DNA from: Streptomyces roseofulvus
Lineage (GTDB): Bacteria; Actinomycetota; Actinomycetes; Streptomycetales; Streptomycetaceae
Direction: 5' to 3'
DNA length: 64,000 nucleotides
Assembly (NCBI RefSeq): GCF_039534915.1
Contig: NZ_BAAAWE010000001.1
Coordinates: forward strand, 1,612,001 to 1,676,000
Shown here: positions 9,292 to 23,075 of the stretch, piece by piece
Layout: each line of letters opens with the position of its first letter
How positions within the stretch are numbered: position 1 is the first letter of the stretch
The notes under the pieces: model-generated
The model's input: only the letters and a program-made list of their open reading frames with translations
Told to the model about the DNA's origin: nothing
Databases searched by the model: none
Translations under genes and position numbers: made by a program

Positions 9292-10506
9292 TCAGGTGGT
9301 CCGCTCGCGCAGGCGCGGCAGGACGAGGTCCCAGACGGTCTCGGCGAGGGCTTCCTTCGGGCCGTACGGGACCGGGGTCTCGGTGCCGTCGGCGGCGAGG
9401 ACGACGGCCTCGTTCTCCTCCGAGCCGAAGGTCTTGCGCTCGCCGACCTCGTTGACGACGAGGAGGTCGCAGCCCTTGCGGGCGAGCTTGGCGCGCCCGT
9501 TGGCGAGCACGTCGTCGGTCTCGGCGGCGAAGCCGACGACGACCTGGCCGGGCAGGGCGCGGTCGGCGGACAGCTCGGCGAGGATGTCGGGGTTGCGGAC
9601 CAGCTCGATGGTCGGCGCTCCCCCGTCGTCCGTCTTCTTGATCTTGCCGGGGGCGTACGTCGCCGGGCGGAAGTCGGCGACGGCGGCGGCCATGACGACC
9701 GCGTCGGCGTCCGCGGCGGCCTTGAGGACGGCCTCGCGGAGCTGGACGGCGGTGCCGGTGTGGACGACGTCGACGCCGGCCGGGTCGGGCAGGCCGGTGT
9801 TGGCCTCGACGAGGGTGACCCGGGCGCCGCGCGCGGCGGCGGCCTTGGCCAGGGCGTACCCCTGCTTGCCGGAGGAGCGGTTGCCCAGGTAGCGGACCGG
9901 GTCGAGGGGCTCGCGGGTGCCGCCCGCGCTCACCACGACGTGGCGGCCGGCGAGGTCGGGGGCGGTGACGCCACGGGCGAGGATCCTGCGGCAGACCTCG
10001 AAGATCTCGCCGGGGTCCGGGAGCCGGCCCTTGCCGGTGTCGACGCCGGTGAGGCGGCCGACGGCGGGCTCGACGACGACGGCCCCGCGGCGGCGGAGGG
10101 TGGCCACGTTCTCCTGGGTGGCCGGGTGCTCCCACATCTCGGTGTGCATGGCGGGGGCGAAGACGACCGGACAGCGCGCGGTGAGCAGCGTGTTGGTGAG
10201 GAGGTCGTCGGCAAGGCCGTGGGCGGCCTTGGCGAGCATGTCGGCGGTGGCGGGGGCGACGACGACGAGGTCGGCGGCCTGGCCGATGCGGACGTGCGGG
10301 ACCTCGTGGACGGCGTCCCAGACCTCGGTGGAGACCGGGTTGCCGGAGAGCGCGGACCAGGTGGCGGCGCCGACGAAGTGGAGCGCGGAGTCGGTGGGGA
10401 CGACCCGGACGTCATGGCCCGACTCGGTGAGCCGGCGCAGCAGCTCGCACGCCTTGTAGGCGGCGATGCCGCCGCTCACCCCCAGGACGACCTTCGGCTT
10501 GGTCAC
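9292..10506 (-). CDS. coaBC: Bifunctional phosphopantothenoylcysteine decarboxylase / phosphopantothenate-cysteine ligase
   Basis: 404 aa from the GTG at 10506, preceded by GGGGAGAG; the frame is open a little further upstream, but the CoaC fold starts with VTKPKVVLGVSGGIAAYK. The N-terminal CoaC half is an FMN-dependent decarboxylase. Its substrate loop reads PAMHTEMW, with His where most bacteria have Asn. The C-terminal CoaB half begins near TAGGTREPLDPVRYLGNRSS and condenses 4'-phosphopantothenate with cysteine using CTP. Together they make two steps of coenzyme A synthesis. It lies directly downstream of rpoZ, but a strong hairpin separates them. Confidence 0.96.
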   Translation of the reverse strand: MTKPKVVLGVSGGIAAYKACELLRRLTESGHDVRVVPTDSALHFVGAATWSALSGNPVSTEVWDAVHEVPHVRIGQAADLVVVAPATADMLAKAAHGLADDLLTNTLLTARCPVVFAPAMHTEMWEHPATQENVATLRRRGAVVVEPAVGRLTGVDTGKGRLPDPGEIFEVCRRILARGVTAPDLAGRHVVVSAGGTREPLDPVRYLGNRSSGKQGYALAKAAAARGARVTLVEANTGLPDPAGVDVVHTGTAVQLREAVLKAAADADAVVMAAAVADFRPATYAPGKIKKTDDGGAPTIELVRNPDILAELSADRALPGQVVVGFAAETDDVLANGRAKLARKGCDLLVVNEVGERKTFGSEENEAVVLAADGTETPVPYGPKEALAETVWDLVLPRLRERTT

Positions 10507-10561
10507 GGTTGTCTCTCCCCACGCGGCGGCGTGTTCTCGGCTGGCGGACGACTCCATGAGA

Positions 10562-10600
10562 CACCCCAGGCCCGGCGGATGGACCGCCGGGCCTGGGGTG
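10562..10600 (-). terminator. 17-bp terminator after rpoZ
   Basis: CACCCCAGGCCCGGCGG (10562-10578) pairs perfectly with 10584-10600 over a 5-nt loop. It lies between the rpoZ stop and the coaBC start, so it ends the gmk-rpoZ transcript and leaves coaBC needing its own promoter or read-through. Confidence 0.88.
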
Positions 10601-10613
10601 ACGAACGCAACGC

Positions 10614-10886
10614 TTACTGAACGGGGCCCTCGACGGCCTCGGAGGTCAGCAGACCCGCGTTGATCTCGCGCAGGGCGATCGAGAGCGGCTTCTCGTGGAC
10701 GTGGGTGTCGACGAGGGGACCGACGTACTCCAGCAGGCCCTCACCGAGCTGCGAGTAGTACGCGTTGATCTGACGCGCGCGCTTGGCCGCGTAGATCACG
10801 AGGCTGTACTTCGAGTCAGTGGCCTCGAGCAGCTCGTCGATCGGCGGGTTGATGATGCCCTCGGGCGCGGTGATGGAAGAGGACAC
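10614..10886 (-). CDS. rpoZ: RNA polymerase omega subunit
   Basis: 90-aa small subunit that helps fold and assemble the beta' subunit of RNA polymerase. The sequence contains the omega signature [18 protein letters not shown] (24-41), and the actinobacterial C-terminal part runs through [21 protein letters not shown] start. It lies 28 bp downstream of gmk, the usual gmk-rpoZ arrangement. Confidence 0.97.
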   Translation of the reverse strand: MSSSITAPEGIINPPIDELLEATDSKYSLVIYAAKRARQINAYYSQLGEGLLEYVGPLVDTHVHEKPLSIALREINAGLLTSEAVEGPVQ

Positions 10887-10914
10887 GCTCTACCTTCCGA
10901 AGATGGATAAAAGA

Positions 10915-11478
10915 TCAGACTACGTGCATCAACGTTAGCAGCTCACGCGCGACGTCCTCGACGGAGGTGTTGACGAGCGTGGTGTCGAACTCCGACTCGG
11001 CGGCGAGCTCGACCTTGGCGGCCGCCAGACGCCGCTCGATGACCTCGGGCGACTCGGTGCCGCGGCCGGTGAGCCGGCGGACCAGCTCCTCCCAGCTCGG
11101 CGGGGCCAGGAAGACGAGCCGGGAGTCGGCCATGGACTCCTTCACCTGCCGTGCGCCCTGGAGTTCGATCTCCAGGAGGACGGGCTCGCCCTTCTCCAGG
11201 CGCTCGACGACCGCGCTGCGGGGGGTGCCGTAGCGGTTGCCCGCGAACTCGGCCCACTCGAGGAGCTCACCGTTGGCGATCAGCTTGTCGAACTCGTCGT
11301 CCGTGACGAAGAAGTACTGGACGCCGTGCTTCTCGCCGGGGCGGGGCTTTCGTGTCGTGGCCGACACCGAGAGCCAGACCTCGGGGTGGACCTTGCGCAT
11401 ATGAGCGACGACCGTGCTCTTGCCGACCCCTGAGGGGCCGGAGAGCACGGTCAGCCGCGGACGTACCTCTGCTGCCAT
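10915..11478 (-). CDS. gmk: Guanylate kinase
   Basis: 187-aa enzyme that phosphorylates GMP to GDP. The start ATG at 11478 ([14 protein letters not shown]) is chosen because the P-loop GPSGVGKS (14-21) then falls at the family's usual place; the frame upstream of it is Pro/Ala-rich noise. GMP-binding residues lie in [11 protein letters not shown] and YGTPRSAVV. It is followed after 28 bp by rpoZ. Confidence 0.97.
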   Translation of the reverse strand: MAAEVRPRLTVLSGPSGVGKSTVVAHMRKVHPEVWLSVSATTRKPRPGEKHGVQYFFVTDDEFDKLIANGELLEWAEFAGNRYGTPRSAVVERLEKGEPVLLEIELQGARQVKESMADSRLVFLAPPSWEELVRRLTGRGTESPEVIERRLAAAKVELAAESEFDTTLVNTSVEDVARELLTLMHVV

Positions 11479-11551
11479 GCAGCGATTATTCCAGTATCGA
11501 CGGGGTGCCCGGGACGCATGTCCCGGTACGGTCCCCGGCCCCGGCGCCGGA

Positions 11552-11875
11552 TCAGGCGCCGGCGCCGCCGAACTCGCGCTCCAGGGAGGCGATCTGGTTG
11601 GAGCCGAGACCCCGGACACGGCGGCTCTCGGAGATGCCGAGCCGCTCCATGATCTGCTTGGCGCGGACCTTGCCGACGCCGGGAAGGGACTCAAGGAGGG
11701 CGGAGACCTTCATCTTGCCGATGACGTCGTTCTCCTGGCCCTGCTTGATGACCTCGTGGAGGGAGGCGCCGGAGTGCTTGAGTCGATTCTTGACCTCGGC
11801 CCGCTCCCGGCGAGCCGCGGCGGCCTTTTCGAGCGCGGCTGCGCGCTGTTCAGGGGTAAGGGGCGGAAGAGCCAC
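11552..11875 (-). CDS. sihF: Streptomyces integration host factor (sIHF), nucleoid-associated protein
   Basis: 107-aa basic protein from the GTG at 11875 ([17 protein letters not shown]). A long charged N-terminal helix is followed by a helix-two-turns-helix segment ([17 protein letters not shown], about 65-81) that binds DNA without sequence specificity. The family affects nucleoid compaction, development and secondary metabolism in Streptomyces and is the homologue of mycobacterial mIHF. It lies 73 bp upstream of gmk. Confidence 0.96.
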   Translation of the reverse strand: MALPPLTPEQRAAALEKAAAARRERAEVKNRLKHSGASLHEVIKQGQENDVIGKMKVSALLESLPGVGKVRAKQIMERLGISESRRVRGLGSNQIASLEREFGGAGA

Positions 11876-12029
11876 GCCTACGTCACCTCGGATGTCGATC
11901 TGTCGGATACGGACCGGTGAGGGACCTGGTCGACCCACACCAGTGGAGCAACGTCCAACGACGTGACCGTTGGACGCCTGCCCTGCCCCGGAGACTAGCG
12001 GGCATGGCCGCTCCAGTCAGCGAGAACAG

Positions 12030-12071
12030 CGGAAAAGTCCTGGTCAGCCTCGCTCGACCGGGACTTTTCCG
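12030..12071. repeat. Inverted repeat CGGAAAAGTCC ... GGACTTTTCCG upstream of sIHF
   Basis: CGGAAAAGTCC (12030-12040) is the exact inverse of 12061-12071. The adjacent GGTC (12042-12045) and GACC (12056-12059) extend the stem through one U-G wobble. The A/T-rich arms are unusual in this GC-rich context. It may be a second terminator for the pyr operon or part of the sIHF control region. Confidence 0.6.
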
Positions 12072-12132
12072 GCATAACGACCCGGATTTCTGCCAAGTTT
12101 TCGTCAAGTAGCGCCGCGGAGGGCCGTCCGGG

Positions 12133-12174
12133 GCCGCCGTCCGCTCCCACCTGCGGGGATGTCGGGACGGCGGC
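12133..12174 (-). terminator. Terminator of the pyr operon
   Basis: GCCGCCGTCC (12133-12142) pairs with GGACGGCGGC (12165-12174), about 10 bp beyond the pyrF stop, the last gene of the pyrimidine operon. Confidence 0.6.
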
Positions 12175-12183
12175 GGGGGCCGG

Positions 12184-13016
12184 TCAGCCGGCGACGGCCG
12201 CCCGGATCTCGTCCGCGTAGCGCGCCGCCGCGTCCTGCAGGGCGGACGCGTCCGGTCCGGCCCGCAGCACGCCCCGGCTCACGTTCGGGACGACGTTGCG
12301 GACCGCGTCCCCGAAGACGACCGGGAGGTCGGCCGGGGTGGCGCCCTGGGCGCCGATGCCCGGGGCGAGCAGCGGGCCGTTGATGTCGAGGTCGAAGGAG
12401 GAGAGGTCGCCGAGGGTGGCACCGACGACCGCGCCGAAGGAGCCCATGGGGGTCTCCCCCGCGTTCTCCTCGGCAAGGCGGGCGAGCATGGTCGCGCCGA
12501 CGGTGCGGCCGTCCTCACGGACGGCCCGCTGGACCTCGGCGCCCTCCGGGTTGGAGGTCAGGGCCAGCACGAAGAGGCCGGCGCCGGACTCGCGGGCCAG
12601 GTCGACGGCCGGCTTCAGGGAGCCGTAGCCGAGGTACGGGGAGACCGTGAGGGCGTCCGAGAAGAGCGGGGAGTCCTTCCGGAGGAAGGCCTCCGCGTAG
12701 GCGGCCATCGTGGAGCCGATGTCGCCGCGCTTGGCGTCCATGACGACCAGCCCGCCGGCCGCGCGCAGATCCGCCGTGGCGCGCTCCAGGACGGCGATGC
12801 CGCGCGAGCCGAAGCGCTCGAAGAAGGCGGCCTGCGGCTTGAAGACGGCGACGGTGTCCGCCAGCGCCTCGACCACGGTGTACGTGAAGCGCTCCAGGCC
12901 CGCGATGTCGTCCGCGAGGCCCCAGGAGCCCAGCAGGGAGGCGTGCGGGTCGATGCCGACGCAGAGCGGGCCGCGCTCGTCCATGGCGGAGCGCAGACGG
13001 GTGCCGAAGGAGAGGG

Positions 13017-13020
<4 letters not shown>
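12184..13020 (-). CDS. pyrF: Orotidine 5'-phosphate decarboxylase
   Basis: 278-aa enzyme converting OMP to UMP, the last step of de novo pyrimidine synthesis. The length and motifs fit the longer type 2 family. The catalytic Lys/Asp cluster is MDAKRGD (94-100), and the phosphate-binding end is near NVSRGVLRAGP. The GTG start overlaps the pyrD stop by 4 bp, so the two are coupled. Confidence 0.96.
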
Positions 13021-14126
<1,106 letters not shown>

Positions 14127-14143
14127 GGTGGTGTCCTCATGAA

Positions 14144-14173
14144 GAGGGGGACACCGTTTCCGGTGTCCCCCTC
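14144..14173 (-). terminator. 13-bp hairpin between carB and pyrD
   Basis: GAGGGGGACACCG (14144-14156) pairs perfectly with 14161-14173 over a TTTC loop. It sits inside the pyr operon, right after carB and before pyrD, and resembles an intrinsic terminator or an mRNA processing/stabilising stem. Confidence 0.7.
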
Positions 14174-14180
14174 GTTGCTG

Positions 14181-17481
<3,301 letters not shown>

Positions 17482-17489
<8 letters not shown>

Positions 17490-18621
17490 GCTCGGCCTCC
17501 AGGAGAGAAACGAAGCGGTCGAAGAGGTACGCGGCGTCGTGCGGGCCCGCGGCCGCCTCGGGGTGGTACTGGACGGAGAAGGCCGGCTGGTCGAGCAGCT
17601 GGAGGCCTTCCACGACGTTGTCGTTCAGGCAGACGTGGGAGACCTCGGCGCGGCCGAAGGGGGTCTCGGAGACCTTGTCGAGCGGCGCGTCGACGGCGAA
17701 GCCGTGGTTGTGCGCGGTGACCTCGACCTTGCCGGTCGTCCGGTCCTGGACGGGCTGGTTGATGCCCCGGTGGCCGTACTTCAGCTTGTAGGTGCCGAAG
17801 CCGAGCGCGCGGCCGAGGATCTGGTTGCCGAAGCAGATGCCGAAGAGCGGGGTCTTCCGCTCCAGGACGGCGGTCATGAGCGCGACCGGGCCGTCGGCGG
17901 TGGCCGGGTCGCCCGGGCCGTTGGAGAAGAAGACGCCGTCCGGGTTCACCGCGTACACGTCGTCGACGCTCGCGGTGGCGGGCAGCACGTGGACCTCGAT
18001 GCCGCGCTCGGCCATCCGGTGCGGGGTCATGCCCTTGATGCCGAGGTCGACGGCGGCGACGGTGAAGCGCTTCTCGCCGATCGCGGGGACGACGTACGCC
18101 TCCTTGGTGGCGACCTCCTCGTAGAGGCTGGCGCCCTTCATGTGCGGCTGGGCCTGCACCCGGGCGAGCAGCTCGGCCTCGGGGGCCAGGGCCTCGCCGG
18201 AGAAGACGCCGGCGCGCATGGAGCCGCGCTCGCGCAGGTGGCGGGTGAGGGCGCGGGTGTCGATGCCGGAGATGCCGACGACGCCCTGCGCGACCAGCTC
18301 GTCGTCGAGGCTGCGCTTGGCGCGCCAGTTCGACGGGATGCGGGCGGGGTCGCGGACCACGTAGCCGGAGACCCAGATGCGGCTCGACTCGTCGTCCTCG
18401 TCGTTCCAGCCCGTGTTGCCGATCTGGGGGGCGGTGGCGACGACGATCTGGCGGTCGTACGACGGGTCGGTGAGGGTCTCCTGGTAGCCGGTCATGCCGG
18501 TGGAGAACACGGCCTCGCCGAAGGTCTCCCCCACGGCCCCGTAGGCGCGGCCGCGGAAGGTGCGGCCGTCCTCCAGGACGAGTACGGCGGGAGCCTGGGC
18601 TCCCCTTGTGGAGGTCGTCAT
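17482..18621 (-). CDS. carA: Carbamoyl-phosphate synthase small subunit
   Basis: 379 aa from the ATG at 18621 ([19 protein letters not shown]). The N-terminal CPSase domain is followed by a class I glutamine amidotransferase domain that supplies ammonia to CarB. The nucleophile Cys is in [11 protein letters not shown]; the usual His of GxCxGHQ is Asn here. The catalytic His/Glu lies in [14 protein letters not shown]. The ATG overlaps the stop of the upstream membrane-protein gene (ATGA), and the 3' end overlaps carB by 8 bp. Confidence 0.97.
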
Positions 18622-19190
18622 CGTGCGATGCCTTCCGTCGTGTTGATCATGGAGTTGAGGGTCTCGACCCAGGCGGTGTGCTCGGCGGCCCGGTCGGAGC
18701 GGAAGCCGGAGTCGAGGAGGGTGCCGCCGTGCTCCCAGGTGACGATCAGGAGCCCGCCCTCGGCGAGGACCTTGCCGGCGATGCCCTTGTCGAGGCGGGC
18801 CTCGCGCAGGGCGGCGGCGGGGATCAGGAAGTCGTTCGCCCCGGGGCGGACGACCGAGATCCCGGCCTCGGTGAGCGTGAGCTCGGCGCGGCTGCGGGTG
18901 CCGAGGCCGTGGGCGACGATCCGGTCGAGCCACTGCCCGGCGGTGGTGGAGCCGTGGTAGCGGCCGTCCAACGTCAGCTTGGCCTCACCGGGCGCCTGCG
19001 GCACCTCGGGGAGCGCGGGGAGGTCCGACTGGAGGCTGCCGCGCCACTTCCAGCCCTGGCGCATCAGCCAGTAGACGAAGGCGACGAAGAGCAGGAGTCC
19101 GACGACCCAGCCGATCCGGCCGGCCCAGTCGGTCACCTCTGCCGACTTCTGCTCCGCGGCGAGGGCCGCGCTTGCGATGTGGTGTGTCAC
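18618..19190 (-). CDS. Single-pass membrane protein embedded in the pyr operon
   Basis: 190 aa, GTG start. One transmembrane helix (about residues 25-43, [18 protein letters not shown]), then a basic patch and a cytosolic domain of about 130 residues with a beta-rich, PH-like look (pattern ...[16 protein letters not shown]...). No enzyme motif is visible. It overlaps pyrC and carA by 4 bp on each side, so it is co-translated with pyrimidine enzymes. I recall the same gene in this position in S. coelicolor (SCO1485). Function unknown; a role in anchoring or regulating the complex is speculation. Confidence 0.85.
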   Translation of the reverse strand: MTHHIASAALAAEQKSAEVTDWAGRIGWVVGLLLFVAFVYWLMRQGWKWRGSLQSDLPALPEVPQAPGEAKLTLDGRYHGSTTAGQWLDRIVAHGLGTRSRAELTLTEAGISVVRPGANDFLIPAAALREARLDKGIAGKVLAEGGLLIVTWEHGGTLLDSGFRSDRAAEHTAWVETLNSMINTTEGIAR

Positions 19191-20473
19191 GCCAACTTCC
19201 CGTCCATGACCGTTGCCCGGCCCCGCAGGAAGGTGTGCGTGACGCGACCCGGCAGCTCACGGCCCTCGTAGGGGGTGTTGCGGCTGCGGGAGGCGAAGTC
19301 CGCGGGGTCCACCGTCCCACGGTATGCCGGATCGACCAGGACCAGGTTCGCGGGCTCACCAGCCGAGACGGGCCGTCCGTGGCCGGTGGCGCGGCCGATG
19401 CGGGCCGGGGCGAAGGACATCCGGTCGGCGACGCCGGCCCAGTCGAGGAGCCCGGTCTCCACCATCGTCTGCTGGACGACGGAGAGCGCGGTCTCCAGGC
19501 CGACCATGCCCATGGCGGCGGCGGCCCACTCGCAGTCCTTGTCCTCGTGCGGGTGCGGGGCGTGGTCGGTGGCGACGATGTCGATCGTGCCGTCGGCCAG
19601 CGCGGCGCGCAGCGCGTGGACGTCCTGCTCGGTGCGCAGCGGCGGGTTGACCTTGTAGACCGGGTTGTACGTGCGGACCAGCTCGTCCGTGAGGAGGAGG
19701 TGGTGCGGGGTGACCTCGGCGGTGACGTCGATGCCGCGGGACTTGGCCCAGCGGACGATCTCGACGGAGCCGGCGGTGGAGAGGTGGCAGATGTGGACGC
19801 GGGAGCCGACGTGCTCGGCGAGGAGGACGTCGCGGGCGATGATCGACTCCTCGGCGACGGCCGGCCAGCCGCCCAGGCCGAGCTCGGCGGAGACGACGCC
19901 CTCGTTCATCTGGGCGCCCTCGGTGAGGCGGGGCTCCTGGGCGTGCTGGGCGACGACGCCGTCGAAGGCCTTCACGTACTCCAGGGCACGGCGCATGATC
20001 ACGGCGTCGTCGACGCACTTGCCGTCGTCGGAGAAGACGGTGACGCCGGCGGCGGAGTCGTGCATGGCGCCGAGCTCGGCGAGCTTCTTGCCCTCCAGGC
20101 CGACGGTGACGGCGCCGATGGGCTGCACGTCGCAGTAGCCGGCCTCCTTGCCGAGCCGGTAGACCTGCTCGACGACGCCGGCGGTGTCGGCGACCGGGTG
20201 GGTGTTGGCCATGGCGAAGACGGCCGTGTAGCCGCCGGAGGCGGCGGCGCGGGTGCCGGTGAGGACGGTCTCGGAGTCCTCGCGGCCGGGCTCGCGCAGG
20301 TGGGTGTGCAGGTCGACGAGGCCGGGCAGGAGGACCTGGCCCTCGGCCTCGATCACGGTCGCGCCCTCGGCGGAGAGGCCGGTGCCGACCTCTGCGATGG
20401 TCTCGCCGTCGATCAGGACGTCCTGCGGCTCGCCGCCCAGCACCTTCGCACCGCGGATCAGGATCTTGCTCAT
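19187..20473 (-). CDS. pyrC: Dihydroorotase
   Basis: 428 aa, class I amidohydrolase that cyclises carbamoyl aspartate to dihydroorotate. The zinc-binding motif DLHTHLREPG is near residues 57-66, the metal-bridging region SDDGKCV is near 150, and the catalytic Asp is in ATDHAPHPHE. Start ATG at 20473, 4 bp after pyrB ends; the stop overlaps the following membrane-protein gene by 4 bp. Confidence 0.97.
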   Translation of the reverse strand: MSKILIRGAKVLGGEPQDVLIDGETIAEVGTGLSAEGATVIEAEGQVLLPGLVDLHTHLREPGREDSETVLTGTRAAASGGYTAVFAMANTHPVADTAGVVEQVYRLGKEAGYCDVQPIGAVTVGLEGKKLAELGAMHDSAAGVTVFSDDGKCVDDAVIMRRALEYVKAFDGVVAQHAQEPRLTEGAQMNEGVVSAELGLGGWPAVAEESIIARDVLLAEHVGSRVHICHLSTAGSVEIVRWAKSRGIDVTAEVTPHHLLLTDELVRTYNPVYKVNPPLRTEQDVHALRAALADGTIDIVATDHAPHPHEDKDCEWAAAAMGMVGLETALSVVQQTMVETGLLDWAGVADRMSFAPARIGRATGHGRPVSAGEPANLVLVDPAYRGTVDPADFASRSRNTPYEGRELPGRVTHTFLRGRATVMDGKLA

Positions 20474-20477
20474 GTTC

Positions 20478-21461
20478 TTACTTCTCCTCGATGCGGGTGG
20501 TGGCGGGGGTGACGGCGGGCTCGGAGCCGCCGAGCAGCAGGTAGAGGACGGCCATCCGGACGGAGACGCCGTTGGCGACCTGCTCGACGACCGTGCAGCG
20601 GTCGGAGTCGGCGACCTCGGCGGTGATCTCCATGCCGCGGACCATGGGGCCGGGGTGCATGACGATGGCGTGCTCGGGCATCTTCGCCATCCGGTCGCCG
20701 TCGAGCCCGTAGCGGCGCGAGTACTCGCGCTCGGTCGGGAAGAAGGCGGCGTTCATCCGCTCGCGCTGCACACGCAGCATCATCACCGCGTCGGACTTCG
20801 GCAGCACGCTGTCGAGGTCGTACGAGACCTCGCAGGGCCAGCTCTCGACGCCGACGGGGACGAGGGTGGGCGGGGCCACCAGGGTGACCTCGGCGCCGAG
20901 GGTGTGCAGCAGGTCGACGTTGGAGCGGGCGACCCGGCTGTGCAGGACGTCGCCGACGAGGGTGATGCGCTTCCCGGCCAGGTCCCTGCCGAGCCCGGCG
21001 TCGCGGCCGACGAGGCGGCGGCGCATGGTGAAGGCGTCCAGGAGGGCCTGCGTGGGGTGCTGGTGGGTGCCGTCGCCCGCGTTGATGACGGGGGCGTCGA
21101 TCCAGCCGGAGGTGGCGAGGCGGAAGGGGGCGCCGGAGGCGCTGTGCCGGATGACGACGGCGTCGACGCCCATCGCCTCCAGGGTCTGGGCGGTGTCCTT
21201 CAGGGACTCGCCCTTGGAGACGCTGGAGCCCTTGGCCGCGAAGTTGATGACGTCGGCGGAGAGGCGCTTCTCGGCGGCCTCGAAGGAGATCCGGGTCCGG
21301 GTGGAGTCCTCGAAGAAGAGGTTGCAGATGGTCCGGCCGCGGAGGGTCGGCAGCTTCTTGATGGGCCGGTCGGCCACCCGGGCCATCTCCTCGGCGGTGT
21401 CGAGGATGAGGACGGCGTCGTCGCGGGTGAGGTCGGCGGCCGAGATGAGGTGACGCATCAT
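20478..21461 (-). CDS. pyrB: Aspartate carbamoyltransferase catalytic chain
   Basis: 327 aa, from the double-ATG start at 21461/21458 ([15 protein letters not shown]). It transfers the carbamoyl group from carbamoyl phosphate to aspartate, the first committed pyrimidine step. The carbamoyl-phosphate motif [13 protein letters not shown] (49-61) and the [10 protein letters not shown] loop are intact. It lies 85 bp downstream of pyrR and 4 bp upstream of pyrC. No pyrI regulatory chain is present, as expected outside enterobacteria. Confidence 0.97.
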   Translation of the reverse strand: MMRHLISAADLTRDDAVLILDTAEEMARVADRPIKKLPTLRGRTICNLFFEDSTRTRISFEAAEKRLSADVINFAAKGSSVSKGESLKDTAQTLEAMGVDAVVIRHSASGAPFRLATSGWIDAPVINAGDGTHQHPTQALLDAFTMRRRLVGRDAGLGRDLAGKRITLVGDVLHSRVARSNVDLLHTLGAEVTLVAPPTLVPVGVESWPCEVSYDLDSVLPKSDAVMMLRVQRERMNAAFFPTEREYSRRYGLDGDRMAKMPEHAIVMHPGPMVRGMEITAEVADSDRCTVVEQVANGVSVRMAVLYLLLGGSEPAVTPATTRIEEK

Positions 21462-21546
21462 CGGGGGTTTCTCTCCGGGGTGGGGAGGCGTGAGGGCATG
21501 CGGGGGCACACCGAGGTGCGGTGGCCCCGCGGGACGGCCGGTCCGG

Positions 21547-22155
<609 letters not shown>

Positions 22156-22175
22156 ACGTCGGATGTACGGCGTCC

Positions 22176-22181
22176 ACTCTA
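22176..22181 (-). promoter_or_regulatory. Possible -10 box of the pyr operon
   Basis: TAGAGT on the minus strand (22181 to 22176) fits TAnnnT and would give a leader of about 60 nt containing the whole PyrR element. No convincing -35 is visible, so confidence is low. Confidence 0.3.
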
Positions 22182-22278
22182 GCAGGGACGCTCGCACGGG
22201 CTTTCCCGGGCTCCCCCCTCCCCCGTTCCGACCTGCGGCGGACCGTCCCCCGGGAGGGGGTGGCGGGCCCTTTTCGGC

Positions 22279-22308
22279 TTGACGGGAAAGAGTAACGCTG
22301 CGTAACCT
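22279..22308 (+). promoter_or_regulatory. Predicted bldD promoter
   Basis: TTGACG (22279-22284), an 18-nt spacer, and TAACCT (22303-22308) make a vegetative-type promoter 60 bp upstream of the bldD ATG. Confidence 0.6.
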
Positions 22309-22321
22309 CACAGTGAGTTAC
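22302..22321 (+). promoter_or_regulatory. Palindromic operator over the bldD -10, likely BldD autoregulatory site
   Basis: GTAACCTCACAGTGAGTTAC is a near-perfect 20-bp palindrome containing TCAC and GTGA half-sites like the known BldD box. It overlaps the predicted -10, fitting the known repression of bldD by its own product. Confidence 0.75.
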
Positions 22322-22367
22322 CAGCCGCGCGGCGCAGCCGCATGTCGTCACAGCGTCCGGGAGCGTT

Positions 22368-22868
22368 ATGTCCAGCGAATACGCAAAGCAGCTCGGGGCC
22401 AAACTCCGCGCCATCCGCACCCAGCAGGGCCTGTCCCTCCACGGGGTGGAGGAGAAGTCCCAGGGCCGCTGGAAGGCGGTCGTGGTCGGCTCGTACGAGC
22501 GCGGCGACCGTGCCGTGACCGTGCAGCGTCTGGCCGAGCTGGCGGACTTCTACGGCGTGCCGGTGCAGGAGCTGCTGCCCGGTACGACCCCCGGCGGCGC
22601 CGCCGAGCCGCCGCCGAAGCTGGTCCTGGACCTGGAGCGCCTGGCCCACGTCCCGCAGGAGAAGGCCGGCCCGCTCCAGCGCTACGCGGCGACGATCCAG
22701 TCACAGCGCGGCGACTACAACGGCAAGGTGCTGTCGATCCGCCAGGACGACCTGCGCACCCTGGCCGTCATCTACGACCAGTCCCCCTCGGTCCTGACCG
22801 AGCAGCTGATCAGCTGGGGCGTGCTCGACGCGGACGCGCGCCGCGCGGTCGCCCACGAGGAGAACTGA
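22368..22868 (+). CDS. bldD: Developmental master regulator BldD
   Basis: 166-aa repressor of Streptomyces sporulation genes, active as a dimer held together by cyclic-di-GMP. The XRE-type HTH occupies residues about 10-70. The C-terminal domain has the c-di-GMP signature RGD (114-116) followed eight residues later by RQDD (125-128), intact, so it should bind tetrameric c-di-GMP. ATG start at 22368. It is transcribed divergently from pyrR, with a likely self-operator upstream, and its 3' end is followed by a strong terminator. Confidence 0.98.
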   Translation: MSSEYAKQLGAKLRAIRTQQGLSLHGVEEKSQGRWKAVVVGSYERGDRAVTVQRLAELADFYGVPVQELLPGTTPGGAAEPPPKLVLDLERLAHVPQEKAGPLQRYAATIQSQRGDYNGKVLSIRQDDLRTLAVIYDQSPSVLTEQLISWGVLDADARRAVAHEEN

Positions 22869-22901
22869 CCTCTCCCCGACTCCGCATTGCAGAAACGTGC
22901 C

Positions 22902-22940
22902 GCCGGGCCCGTGGACGTCATCCGACGCCACGGGCCCGGC
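22902..22940 (+). terminator. Terminator downstream of bldD
   Basis: GCCGGGCCCGTGG (22902-22914) pairs with 22928-22940; CGTC/GACG extend the stem past one bulged base. It begins 33 nt after the bldD stop. Confidence 0.85.
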
Positions 22941-23019
22941 GCTTTCGTACCCCCCTCTTCACCCGTTCGGCGGAACGCCGGGGAACCGGACGGCCTGGCC
23001 CCCCGACAACCCGAGAACG

Positions 23020-23059
23020 CGAAGGGGCCCGCGGCACCGGAGTGCCGCGGGCCCCTTCG
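23020..23059 (-). terminator. 18-bp terminator downstream of nusB
   Basis: An 18-nt arm (23020-23037) pairs perfectly with 23042-23059 over a CGGA loop, 16 nt beyond the nusB stop. With the bldD terminator it insulates the two convergent units. Confidence 0.9.
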
Positions 23060-23075
23060 ACGGGCCGTTCGGGGA

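Larger units (their letters stand above)
11876..12183. promoter_or_regulatory. 308-bp intergenic region upstream of sIHF with several inverted repeats
   Basis: No gene is credible here. The region holds three inverted repeats: CGTCCAACG/CGTTGGACG at 11952-11960 and 11968-11976; an 11-bp AT-rich-core hairpin at 12030-12071; and a terminator-like hairpin at 12133-12174 next to the pyrF stop. The first lies about 80 bp upstream of the sIHF start and could be an operator or part of the 5' leader. Confidence 0.55.

Noticed and set aside
11917..12111. Short plus-strand open frame in the pyrF-sIHF gap
   Set aside because: 64 codons, no Shine-Dalgarno, overlaps inverted repeats, no family resemblance.
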